Source of the DNA: Prevotella melaninogenica ATCC 25845
GTDB taxonomy: Bacteria; Bacteroidota; Bacteroidia; Bacteroidales; Bacteroidaceae
DNA: 64,000 bases
NCBI RefSeq assembly: GCF_000144405.1
Contig: NC_014370.1
Span: 563,501-627,500, forward strand
Reading direction: 5' to 3'
This document shows positions 16,684-25,166 of the stretch, piece after piece. Both the position numbers and the translations under genes were made by a program. The notes below the pieces were generated by a model. That model was not told where the DNA came from and did no database searches. It worked only from the letters and a program-made list of their open reading frames with translations. Numbering within the stretch: position 1 is the stretch's first letter; each line of letters opens with the position of its first letter.

Positions 16684-19233
16684 ATGATAAGAATGAATTT
16701 CTCATTTAAGAACTCTTTACTTGGAGGGGCATTATTGCTCCTCCTTGTATTGCAAAGTACTGTTGCAAAAGCTGATGATGACAAGTCTAAGTCTAAACCA
16801 AAGAAGGAGACAAAGTATGACCGTCTCTTCAAAGATAAAAAGACTGAGACGGCACGTAGTAAGTTTATTACAGTTCATAAGCTTGATAACAAGATTTACT
16901 TTGAGTTGCCACGTACTTTGTTGAAGAAGCAGATGATGCTTGGTGGAGTAGTAAACTCAACAACTGATGCATCTACAGTTACTGTTGGTTCAACAAGTTC
17001 TAATCCTGTTTTGTTCTATTTTGACATACAGGATAGTTCTGTTGTGATGAAGACTCCTAACAATGTTCTTTTCAAGGAGAATGCTAACTCAGCAGACCTT
17101 GATAATGCATTGTCTCTGAACTATCGTGATGGTATTTGGCAGGGCTTTAGCATTATGGCTTATAATAACGACAGCTCTGCGGTTGTCTTTGACGTAACTT
17201 CTTTGTTAGGTAAACCAACTAACCTCATATCAGTTATGCCAACAAAGAATGGTAACTATAGTATCAAGGCTACTCCAAAGCCTGAACTCTCGTTCATTCG
17301 TGGTATAAAGAGCTTTGATACGAATGTTATCGTTAATAATGACTTCACTTATGGTGTGTCTACTTCTCTGATGTCTATGCCTATCGGAGGTGAACGTCCT
17401 ACAACTGTTGGTGTTAGTTATAGTGTAGCACTTGTGCCAGAGTCTGCAATGCGTCCACGTATTATGGACTCACGTATCGGTGTTAACTACTCAGTTCGTT
17501 TGGGAATTCCAAAGGAAGGTGAAGGTACAAAGCGTATCTTCTACTCTCATCGTTGGAATCTTGTACCAAAGGATAAGAAGGCTTATGCTAAGGGTAAGTT
17601 GACTCAGCCTGCTAATCCAATCCGTTTCTATTTGGATGATACCTTCCCAGAGGCATGGAAACAGCCAATTCGTGAGGGTGTTCTTGAGTGGAATAAAGCT
17701 TTTGAAAAGATAGGCTTTAAGAATGCTATTGAGGTTGTTGACTTCCCTCAGAAGCAAGGAGATTTCGATCCAGACAACATTCAGTATTCTTGTATTCGCT
17801 ACATACCAAGTGGTTCTTCATCTGCTCCAAAGAGTGATATCTATGTCAATCCTAATACTGGAGAGATTATGGCAGCCTCTATGTTCATCTATTCTGATGT
17901 CGAGAAGTTGTTACATAAGTGGCGTTTAATAGAAACAGGTGCTGTTGATCCATCAGTACGTAGCAACCGTTTGTCTGCTGCAAAGTTTGCTGAAGGGTTG
18001 AAGATGTTGGTTACAAAGGAAACTGGTAGTATGTTAGGACTCTTGGATAACCTTGGTGCTTCAGCTACTTATTCTACTGATTCATTGCGTAATGCACGTT
18101 TCACGACTACCATGGGGCTTGCTCCTTCTGTTATGGATGACGTTCATTACAATTATGTTGCACAGCCAACAGATAATGGTTTACGTCTTGCTCCGAAGGG
18201 ACTTGGCATGTACGACTACTTTACAATTGATTGGAACTATCGTTACTTCGATACCGATAATGTTTCTATCAATGATGAGAAGAATACGCTTGAGGCGTTT
18301 GTAGACAAGAAGGTGACAAACCCACGTCTTCGTTATTATGCTGAGCGTAATGCTAAGTGGGACCCACGTCTTGCTGCTGGTGCACTTGGTAACGATATGA
18401 TTGCAAGTGCAAACCTTGCAAATAAGAACTATACAATCGTTGAAAACAACCTCTCTAAGTGGATTAAGAACGATGAGGATACTCGTATCAAAGATCAGTT
18501 ATACCTGCAGATATCACAGAATCGTTACGCTTTGTTCAAGCAGGTGTTGAGTAATGTTGGTGGAATGTACCTCAACAATATGAAGATTTCAGCAGGAGTA
18601 CCACAGTATCAGGTTGTTTCTAAGGATCTTCAGCGTCGTTCACTCTTGTGGTGTTTGCAGGAGGCAATGAGCTTCAAGAAGTATGCTAACCGTAACTTCG
18701 AGCGTAAGGGCTACTTGTCAGTAAGCTATTATGACCAGAGTTTAGAGTTCATGGGCTACGATTTGATGGCAGCACGTATGCGTGTGGCTATCACTTCTTA
18801 CTTGAATCCAAACAGTTACACACAGAAAGAGTACTTTGATGATATCTATAACACCCTCTTCAAGAGTGTAACTGACATGCGCGCACCATCTCAGGGCGAG
18901 CGTGTTTTGCAGCGTGCATTCATGAGTCAGGCACAGAGTGTTGTTTCTAAGGCTACTGGAAACGGTGGTTCTGGTGGTGGTTCTGGTTCCAGCATGGCTT
19001 TGAAGGGTGATGATCTTGGTGCTACTCCGGGCTTTGGTGACCCATCTCAGAATCTTGCTCCAACAGTTGATATCACACTCGCAGACAACTCAGAGCTTTA
19101 CTTCTACAACTGTCTTTTGAAGTTGAGAACAGCTTTGGAGAAATGTTTGAAGGCAAACTTGCCACTTGAAGCGCGTACACACTATGAGATGATGCTCTTC
19201 AAAATCAATAAGACAATGGAGGTGAAGAAATGA
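16684..19233 (+). CDS. Zinc-metalloprotease-family paralogue lacking the zinc site (predicted pseudo-protease)
   Basis: The protein has the plan of the Bacteroidetes zinc-dependent metalloproteases annotated with DUF5118 (N-terminal), DUF5117 and DUF4953 (C-terminal). It has a signal peptide (to ~31) without an obvious lipobox. Across its length it resembles the next gene's product (for example IRFYLDDTFPEAWKQPIREGVLEWNKAFEKIGFKNA and NYVAQPTDNG). Where the paralogue has HEVGHTLGLMH, this one has KETGSMLGLLD at residues 445-455, so all three zinc-ligand histidines are replaced (by Lys, Ser and Asp) and only the glutamate remains. The frame is intact over 849 residues, so the gene is maintained and not decaying. 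A Gly/Ser-rich linker (GGSGGGSGSS) lies near residue 760. Its stop overlaps the active paralogue's start (ATGA), which favours equimolar production and possibly a heterodimer. Confidence 0.88.
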   Translation: MIRMNFSFKNSLLGGALLLLLVLQSTVAKADDDKSKSKPKKETKYDRLFKDKKTETARSKFITVHKLDNKIYFELPRTLLKKQMMLGGVVNSTTDASTVTVGSTSSNPVLFYFDIQDSSVVMKTPNNVLFKENANSADLDNALSLNYRDGIWQGFSIMAYNNDSSAVVFDVTSLLGKPTNLISVMPTKNGNYSIKATPKPELSFIRGIKSFDTNVIVNNDFTYGVSTSLMSMPIGGERPTTVGVSYSVALVPESAMRPRIMDSRIGVNYSVRLGIPKEGEGTKRIFYSHRWNLVPKDKKAYAKGKLTQPANPIRFYLDDTFPEAWKQPIREGVLEWNKAFEKIGFKNAIEVVDFPQKQGDFDPDNIQYSCIRYIPSGSSSAPKSDIYVNPNTGEIMAASMFIYSDVEKLLHKWRLIETGAVDPSVRSNRLSAAKFAEGLKMLVTKETGSMLGLLDNLGASATYSTDSLRNARFTTTMGLAPSVMDDVHYNYVAQPTDNGLRLAPKGLGMYDYFTIDWNYRYFDTDNVSINDEKNTLEAFVDKKVTNPRLRYYAERNAKWDPRLAAGALGNDMIASANLANKNYTIVENNLSKWIKNDEDTRIKDQLYLQISQNRYALFKQVLSNVGGMYLNNMKISAGVPQYQVVSKDLQRRSLLWCLQEAMSFKKYANRNFERKGYLSVSYYDQSLEFMGYDLMAARMRVAITSYLNPNSYTQKEYFDDIYNTLFKSVTDMRAPSQGERVLQRAFMSQAQSVVSKATGNGGSGGGSGSSMALKGDDLGATPGFGDPSQNLAPTVDITLADNSELYFYNCLLKLRTALEKCLKANLPLEARTHYEMMLFKINKTMEVKK

Positions 19234-21773
19234 GAAAGACTTCATTTTTATCAATGAAATCGGTTCATGCAACCCTATTAGCAGTGGGCTTCTTGAGCCT
19301 TTCACTGTCAGCACAGGCTTTCCCTTTCTTTAAAAAGAAGAAAAAGAAGGCTACAACGACTACCTCTGTGGCGAAGAAAGATGCCTATGAGCGTATTCTA
19401 ACCGAAGAGAAGACAGACTCTGCAAAGGGACCATTCGTTTCGTTCTATAGAACAGGTGAGAAACTCCTCATGGAGTTGCCACCTTCTTCTATCGGGCGTG
19501 ACATGCTGATTGGTGCTACAATTTCATCTGTATCAAGCCCACAGTTTGCTGAGGTTGGTACTCGTGCTGGTTCTGTTTCACACGTACGCTTTGTAGAGAA
19601 GGATAGCTCTATCGTAATGCAGGCTATCAACTCTGAATTACTTGATGCCCTACCAACTGGCAATGCGAAGCAGGCACAGGCTACGAACTATCGTAACCTT
19701 GACTTCTATAGCTTCCCAATCAAGGCAAGAAACAAGAAGACTGGAGGTATTCTCTTTGATGTTTCTTCTTTCTTCTTGAGAGAGAGTAAGTATTTTCCAG
19801 TGATTGCAAAGATTGCTGGTCCATATCGTGTGGATGCCGAATTGAGACCAGAATGGATTAAGGTAACTTCTTTGAAGTCGTTTGCAAACAATGCTTGTAT
19901 CTCGATGGAGCGCAACTACGTTACCAATATGACTGGTAATAGTGGTGGTGTGGCTATTAGCAATCATCCAGTTTCTATCGGTGTACAGTTTACTTTGGCT
20001 CTTTTGCCAGAGGATAAGATGACTCCACGTCTGAGTGATACTCGTCTTGGCTACTTCCTTACACCGAAATCTATCGTCAATGACAGTCTTATCGACCATG
20101 CAAGCTTTATCAATCGTTGGCGTGTAGAACCAAAAGACCCAGCTGCTTACTTTGCAGGTCAGCTCAGTGAGCCAGTAAAACCTATTGTGTTCTATATCGA
20201 TAATGCATTCCCTGAAAAGTGGAAGCCAGCGATGCGGAATGCTGTTCTTAGATGGAATAAGGCTTTCGAGCGTATCGGTTTCAAGAATGTGATGCAGGCA
20301 GTGGACTTCCCAACCAATGATCCAAACTTCGATCCTGATAACTTCCAGTATTCTTGCATTCGTTATCTGCCTACTGCTACAGAGAATGCAATGGGTCCTT
20401 CATGGGTTGATCCTCGTACAGGTGAGATTATCACAGCGACCGTATTGGTGTATAATGATGTTGTGAATGTCATCAATAGCTGGCGATTTATTCAGACATC
20501 ACAGCTTGATCCTGCTGCACGAACATTGGATATGCCTGATAGCATTTTGTTACCAACATTGGAGTATATTGTAACTCACGAGGTAGGACATACACTCGGA
20601 CTAATGCACAACATGGCTGCATCGGCTGCAATCCCAACAGATTCACTCCGTTCTGCAAGCTTCACACAGAAGTATGGTACGACAGCATCTATCATGGACT
20701 ATGCTCGTTTCAATTATGTTGCACAGCCAACAGATAAGGGCGTGTCACTGACTCCTCCTGAGTTGGGTGTTTATGATAACTATGCAATAGAGTGGGGATA
20801 CCGTGTTTTCCCTAACTCAAAGAGTTTCAGAGATGACGTAAAGCCATTGATGGCACTTGTTGAGTCTCATGATAACGACCCAATGTATCGTTACGTACTT
20901 CAGCAGTCACGTTATCGTTATGATCCAACCGCCATTGAGGAGGATCTCGGTGACGATGCTGTGAAGTCAAGTACATACGGTCTTAAGAACCTTGAGTATA
21001 TCCTCAGTCATTTTGATGAGTGGATTCCAGACGGTACTGATGGTACTCGTAAGGCTAAGCTCTATCGTCAAATGGTTTCTCAAGCTTACGGTTATGCTCG
21101 TAATGTCTATACTGTCATTGGTGGTATCAAGCTGAATCAGACCACAGAGTCTTCTGGTATTCCTCGTTATGAGGTGATGCCTAAGGAGAAACAGCGTGCT
21201 GCTGCGATGTGGTTGTTACAGGAAGCACGCAAGTTTGGTAAGCGTGGTGTTGAGAGTATCGAGAATCGTCTACCTCAGATTAACTCTCATCCTTACAAAA
21301 CATTGGCAGGTGGTATTCAGGAAATGGCTCTTTCGGCAACCGCGCGTTTAGCATTGAGCTATTATGCTGACTCTACTTCTTATTCTCCATTGGAGTATTG
21401 CGAAGACACGTATAATAATGTTTGGGCTAAGACAATTGCTGGTGATGAGAATCTTGACGACGATGATATCGCCATGCAGCAACTCTATGTTGAACGTCTG
21501 AAGGCTAACATTGTTGAGGTTAAACAGGTTGGTAAAGTCCGCAGCTTGCGTGATGACAAGCAGGATGTGGCTTTCCTTGGCTTTGGTGTAGGTTATGGTG
21601 AACCAGAGACAATGTGGACAGAAACTATCGACCGCACAGCTGAATATGTGTTCCACTATGCACAGAAGCTTCAGAAACTTCTTGAGGAGCGCATTAAGAC
21701 AACGAAGGACACAACTATCAAATCTCAATATGAGTTGATGTATGCACGTGTCCAGCGTTATATGAATGATTAA
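19230..21773 (+). CDS. Zinc-dependent metalloprotease (DUF5117/DUF4953 type)
   Basis: A predicted secreted or envelope zinc peptidase. The signal peptide ends near SAQA (~residue 28), and a basic patch (FKKKKKKA) follows. The catalytic motif HEVGHTLGLMH occupies residues 450-460 (HExxHxxGxxH, metzincin-like), followed by ASIMDYARFNYVAQPTDKG, which supplies the Met-turn-like methionine. The N-terminal ~200 residues correspond to DUF5118/DUF5117 and the region after the catalytic domain to DUF4953. At 847 residues it matches its degenerate neighbour. As the last gene of a SusCD operon it probably trims proteins or peptides for SusC import; substrate is unknown. No type IX C-terminal sorting domain is evident at the C-terminus. 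A terminator follows within 70 bases. Confidence 0.93.
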   Translation: MRKTSFLSMKSVHATLLAVGFLSLSLSAQAFPFFKKKKKKATTTTSVAKKDAYERILTEEKTDSAKGPFVSFYRTGEKLLMELPPSSIGRDMLIGATISSVSSPQFAEVGTRAGSVSHVRFVEKDSSIVMQAINSELLDALPTGNAKQAQATNYRNLDFYSFPIKARNKKTGGILFDVSSFFLRESKYFPVIAKIAGPYRVDAELRPEWIKVTSLKSFANNACISMERNYVTNMTGNSGGVAISNHPVSIGVQFTLALLPEDKMTPRLSDTRLGYFLTPKSIVNDSLIDHASFINRWRVEPKDPAAYFAGQLSEPVKPIVFYIDNAFPEKWKPAMRNAVLRWNKAFERIGFKNVMQAVDFPTNDPNFDPDNFQYSCIRYLPTATENAMGPSWVDPRTGEIITATVLVYNDVVNVINSWRFIQTSQLDPAARTLDMPDSILLPTLEYIVTHEVGHTLGLMHNMAASAAIPTDSLRSASFTQKYGTTASIMDYARFNYVAQPTDKGVSLTPPELGVYDNYAIEWGYRVFPNSKSFRDDVKPLMALVESHDNDPMYRYVLQQSRYRYDPTAIEEDLGDDAVKSSTYGLKNLEYILSHFDEWIPDGTDGTRKAKLYRQMVSQAYGYARNVYTVIGGIKLNQTTESSGIPRYEVMPKEKQRAAAMWLLQEARKFGKRGVESIENRLPQINSHPYKTLAGGIQEMALSATARLALSYYADSTSYSPLEYCEDTYNNVWAKTIAGDENLDDDDIAMQQLYVERLKANIVEVKQVGKVRSLRDDKQDVAFLGFGVGYGEPETMWTETIDRTAEYVFHYAQKLQKLLEERIKTTKDTTIKSQYELMYARVQRYMND

Positions 21774-21797
21774 TCTTCCGTGTTAACATACATTTCA

Positions 21798-21841
21798 GAG
21801 GGTATATCTTAGACGTTAGTGTCTTGGATATACCCTCTTCC
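21798..21841 (+). terminator. Terminator of the susCD-protease operon
   Basis: GAGGGTATATC pairs perfectly with GATATACCCTC around a loop containing TTAGAC/GTCTTG, followed by a short T-rich tail. Confidence 0.85.
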
Positions 21842-22022
21842 TTTGTATGTAATATCAAATCGTATGATGGTTTTGTATGTTTTCAATCACTTACATCCCT
21901 TTGATAGATCATCTTCTTATTTGTATAAGCTAATATATCTTTCTTATCTTAGTTAGCCATTAACGTCTTACTGTATTCATAATAATGCCCATAAAGCCCC
22001 TTTCTTCTCACTTTTAGCTGAC

Positions 22023-22104
22023 GTGTTGTTGCTGCGCACATGGCGTGTTAAGGCTTCGCACATATTGTGCTAAGGCTTCGCACCAATGGTGCGGAGTACT
22101 AAAC
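22023..22104. repeat. 22-bp-period GC-rich array C
   Basis: Units start at 22023, 22045, 22067 and 22089 (partial). Cores read GTGT/GTGC, nine bases such as TAAGGCTTC, then GCAC. The nine-base centres are in the reverse-complement orientation relative to array A (GGAGCCTTA). It lies between converging transcription units in the otherwise gene-free 21774-22220 stretch. Confidence 0.8.
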
Positions 22105-22161
22105 AACTTATGATATACTGCCAAAGTAGAGCCAATTGGGTGTAAGTAGGGAGTTATTCAG

Positions 22162-22214
22162 GCACAAGTCAACTTAGCCTATTGGGTCAGAGGCTAAGTT
22201 GACTTGTGCTTTTC
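22162..22214. terminator. Long perfect hairpin between converging genes
   Basis: GCACAAGTCAACTTAGCC is mirrored exactly by GGCTAAGTTGACTTGTGC (18 bp) around a 12-base loop. TTTT follows on the + strand. It sits just past the stop of the minus-strand receptor gene and could act in both directions. Confidence 0.8.
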
Positions 22215-22220
22215 TGCCGT

Positions 22221-24530
22221 CTATAATCTGTTCTTTTCAGCCTGTCCAGCACCTGTACCCTTGTATTTGCTTCGTGAAGTGTTGAACTTATAGGTAACAG
22301 TTAGAACAAACTGACGGCTGTCGTATGTACTAATCTGTTGTGTCTCCATTGATTCAGTGTAACTAATTCCTCCTCCTTTTTGGGTATGGAATAAGTCTGT
22401 CCCACCAATGCGAAGTGCGAGTCTATCCTTTAGGAAGGATTTGGTCAGACTGATGTCGACGCCTCCTGAGTTTCGTGCAATGGATCCAATTTCATCATCA
22501 CCTCTCTTGATGTAGTATGACTCCATTGACAGCAACCAACCTTTTCCAAAGTCAAAGCTGTTGTTGAAGCTGAATTGCCAGATTGGTTTGTTCAGCTTAT
22601 AAGTCTTCGTACTTGTATGTAATGTGAGCCATTGCTTTTTCATTAATGCCGTGAACTCAGGTGTCCAGATGCCTATTGTTGGCGAAAAAGCTAACTGAGT
22701 AGATATCGTCTTGATGCTTGGAAGATTCGTGTAGGTAAGGCGTGTGATGGCTGAGTTATGACTGTCTTGTTCGCTCCAGTAGACAATGGCGTGGCGACGG
22801 TCATTGTATGAAATGCCAAACTGGATGAACTTCCACATTGCTCCTAAGCTTATGTTGTGGATGTATTCGTGCTGAAGCCGTGGATTACCCGACTGTATCA
22901 AGAAACGATTGGCGTATAAAACGTTATTGCTTAACTGACGGTAAGAAGGGCGACGTGTCCTCGCTGCATAGCTTAATTGCATCTGTAGGTCTCCTATCTG
23001 TGTAGCTGCGGAGATGCTTGGGAATAGGTTGCTGAACGAACGACTTTGATTAGCAATGTGCTGTCCGTTCTCATAGTAGTTAAAACGTACCGCCTCCCAG
23101 CGTAGACCAGCTGTCAATTGGCAGATTGATAGCTGGTGTTTGTATTCCATGAAAGGGGCTATATTCGACTCCTTTAGCTGTGCGGATGAGCTTGGGACAT
23201 AGTTTTCAGGATTGCTATACGTGTCATTGCGGTTCGTATAGGTATATTCTGCGCCCACTGACAGATTACCTCCTAAAACGGGATAGCCCAAGGTTAGCTT
23301 GGAAGCAATGAGCCTATTACGCTCTTGGTTGTCGGAAGTTACGGTACGACTGACCTTGTTGCGACTTTCTTCTCGATAGGTAGTATGGTCATTTTGCTTG
23401 TTATAAAGATAATCCGCATTGAAGTCTATGTCCATCTTTCCTATCTTTCCGACATAATATAAATTAATGAATTGGGAAGGACGATGGGACTGCTTGCGTG
23501 TTGTAAAGGTGTTAATATGGTCGTAGAAAGTCCCGTTTGCCGTTACATCACTACTAAGTGTAATAGGTAGAGGGGAGTCGTGGAGGAAGTTAAGCATGTA
23601 TTTGATACCGACAGAATTACTATCATTTAGCTGATAGTCTGCTCCTACTGTATTCTTGAAAATAGAATTTCTTTCGGTGGCTTCTATCGTGAAATCCTGC
23701 TGCCAGAGGGTGTCTGTCTGAACAATTGTAGTTGTTTTGCTGGGATAGTGACCATTGTCAAGTGAATAGCCATGTGCACCAAAGAGTTCTAAACGCTTAT
23801 GGCGATACTTCCAGTTGACCCGTTTCGAGAGGTCTACATTCTCTGACTGGTAGTAGGCAGAGCGTACATCGAAACCAAAGCCGTCGCCTACAGCTTTCTT
23901 TGTGCGTATCTTTACGACTGCTCTTACTGCTGCATTATATCTGCTTCCGGGATTGCTTATCACCTCAACGCTCTTGATATCGCTTGACTTTAGGCGTTCA
24001 AGCTCTGTCGCATCACGCATCTGACGACCGTTGATATAGATGATAGGTGTACCTCTACCAAATACTTCGTAGCCATCTTTCTTCTTTGTCAGTCCCGGAA
24101 CATGTGCAAGGACATCCTCACAAGTGCCGAGTTTGCTCAGTATGGTGTTCTCGATGTTCGTTTGTATACCCTCTGTTGTCATCTTGTGTAGGGGAGCATT
24201 GCCTTTGACGACCACCTCTTTCATCATTTTTGCATCTTCTTTCAGTACGATAGTAAGGTTGTCTTGGTTGGAAAGGACCGTAGTGAAGGGCTCATAACCT
24301 ACGAAGGAGGCTTTAAGGATATTACCTAATGTAACCTCCTTGAAGTTGAAACTACCATCATCAGCGGTTGTTGTGCCAACAATGAAGGTAGAATCCTTGG
24401 CTGAAAGAATAATGACATTTGCGTAGGGGATAGGCTTCTTGTTTTCATCAAGCACCTTTCCAGATACGGATTGTGCATTAGCTCGAAATCCAGTGCAGAA
24501 CAGAAGGAGGATAAGCAATAGTTTTTCCAT
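22221..24530 (-). CDS. TonB-dependent-receptor-like outer membrane beta-barrel protein
   Basis: The signal peptide (MEKLLLILLLFCTGFRANAQ) precedes a carboxypeptidase-regulatory-like domain (~22-100; VSGKVLDENKKPIPYANVIIL) and a plug-like region (~110-215; GRGTPIIYINGRQMRDATELERLKSSDIKSVEVISNPGSRYNA). A long barrel of the outer-membrane-beta-barrel-3 type follows, ending near FVLTVTYKFN and a basic tail. This class resembles receptors but often lacks a clear TonB box and SusD partner, and its ligands are mostly unknown. I use the ATG at 24530; the open frame extends 11 codons further to a TTG that would spoil the signal peptide. It appears monocistronic, with the trxA terminator just upstream. 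Confidence 0.88.
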   Translation of the reverse strand: MEKLLLILLLFCTGFRANAQSVSGKVLDENKKPIPYANVIILSAKDSTFIVGTTTADDGSFNFKEVTLGNILKASFVGYEPFTTVLSNQDNLTIVLKEDAKMMKEVVVKGNAPLHKMTTEGIQTNIENTILSKLGTCEDVLAHVPGLTKKKDGYEVFGRGTPIIYINGRQMRDATELERLKSSDIKSVEVISNPGSRYNAAVRAVVKIRTKKAVGDGFGFDVRSAYYQSENVDLSKRVNWKYRHKRLELFGAHGYSLDNGHYPSKTTTIVQTDTLWQQDFTIEATERNSIFKNTVGADYQLNDSNSVGIKYMLNFLHDSPLPITLSSDVTANGTFYDHINTFTTRKQSHRPSQFINLYYVGKIGKMDIDFNADYLYNKQNDHTTYREESRNKVSRTVTSDNQERNRLIASKLTLGYPVLGGNLSVGAEYTYTNRNDTYSNPENYVPSSSAQLKESNIAPFMEYKHQLSICQLTAGLRWEAVRFNYYENGQHIANQSRSFSNLFPSISAATQIGDLQMQLSYAARTRRPSYRQLSNNVLYANRFLIQSGNPRLQHEYIHNISLGAMWKFIQFGISYNDRRHAIVYWSEQDSHNSAITRLTYTNLPSIKTISTQLAFSPTIGIWTPEFTALMKKQWLTLHTSTKTYKLNKPIWQFSFNNSFDFGKGWLLSMESYYIKRGDDEIGSIARNSGGVDISLTKSFLKDRLALRIGGTDLFHTQKGGGISYTESMETQQISTYDSRQFVLTVTYKFNTSRSKYKGTGAGQAEKNRL

Positions 24531-24704
24531 AACTAATGAAGTTAAGTGATACGAAAGGTTCAAACTCAGTTATGCTTTTAAAAAGCGATAGGTTTCTGAT
24601 GCAAAGGTATAAAATTATATGATTACTAATAAAAAAAAAGGAAAAACTTTCAGTTTGATGTGTCTTTTTTAGTTGTGAGGTGGTTTAGAGATAAGACTTT
24701 ATGT

Positions 24705-24755
24705 ACAAAAAAAGCCATACCAGAATCCTATCAAAGGATTACTGATATGGCTTTA
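24705..24755 (-). terminator. Terminator of trxA
   Basis: On the minus strand AAAGCCATA and the inner AATCC segment pair with their mirrored partners, giving a long stem with the loop inside AATCC/GGATT. A run of seven T follows. It lies about 20 bases past the trxA stop. Confidence 0.9.
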
Positions 24756-24773
24756 TATTTATAAGTGTTTAGC

Positions 24774-25088
24774 TTAGAGCAGAGCGTCGAACTTCTCTTT
24801 GAGAACGTCCTTTGAAGCTGCGCCAACAAACTTGTCTACCAACTGACCACCCTTAAAGAAGAGGATGGTTGGGATGTTACGTACACCGAAATCAATGGCT
24901 ACGTCATCATTCTCCTCAACATCACACTTGCCTACAACAATCTTACCATCGTACTCTTCAGCGAGTTCTGAGATGATAGGACCAATCATCTTACAAGGGC
25001 CACACCATGTTGCCCACAAATCAACTACCAATGGTAATTCACCATTCTTGTAAGTCTCTAAATTCTCGTTAGTAATTACTACTTCCAT
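24774..25088 (-). CDS. trxA: Thioredoxin
   Basis: A standard cytoplasmic thioredoxin of 104 residues with the active site WCGPC at residues 28-32 (VVDLWATWCGPCKMIGPI). The conserved cis-proline segment NIPTILFFKGG lies at about 75-85. It reduces protein disulfides and would be the electron donor for the DsbD-type protein encoded at 6419. No signal peptide. Its own strong terminator follows. The 78-base gap to dnaE upstream contains no terminator, so read-through from dnaE is possible. Confidence 0.97.
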   Translation of the reverse strand: MEVVITNENLETYKNGELPLVVDLWATWCGPCKMIGPIISELAEEYDGKIVVGKCDVEENDDVAIDFGVRNIPTILFFKGGQLVDKFVGAASKDVLKEKFDALL

Positions 25089-25166
25089 TTTTATTCTGTT
25101 TATAAGTTTATTAATATAGTCTTTTCTATCTATTTACTTATCATCAAAGATTGTGCCACTTTTGAT

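Noticed and set aside
24531..24563. Upstream TTG start for the outer-membrane receptor
   Set aside because: It would place 11 extra residues before a clean signal peptide that starts at the ATG at 24530.
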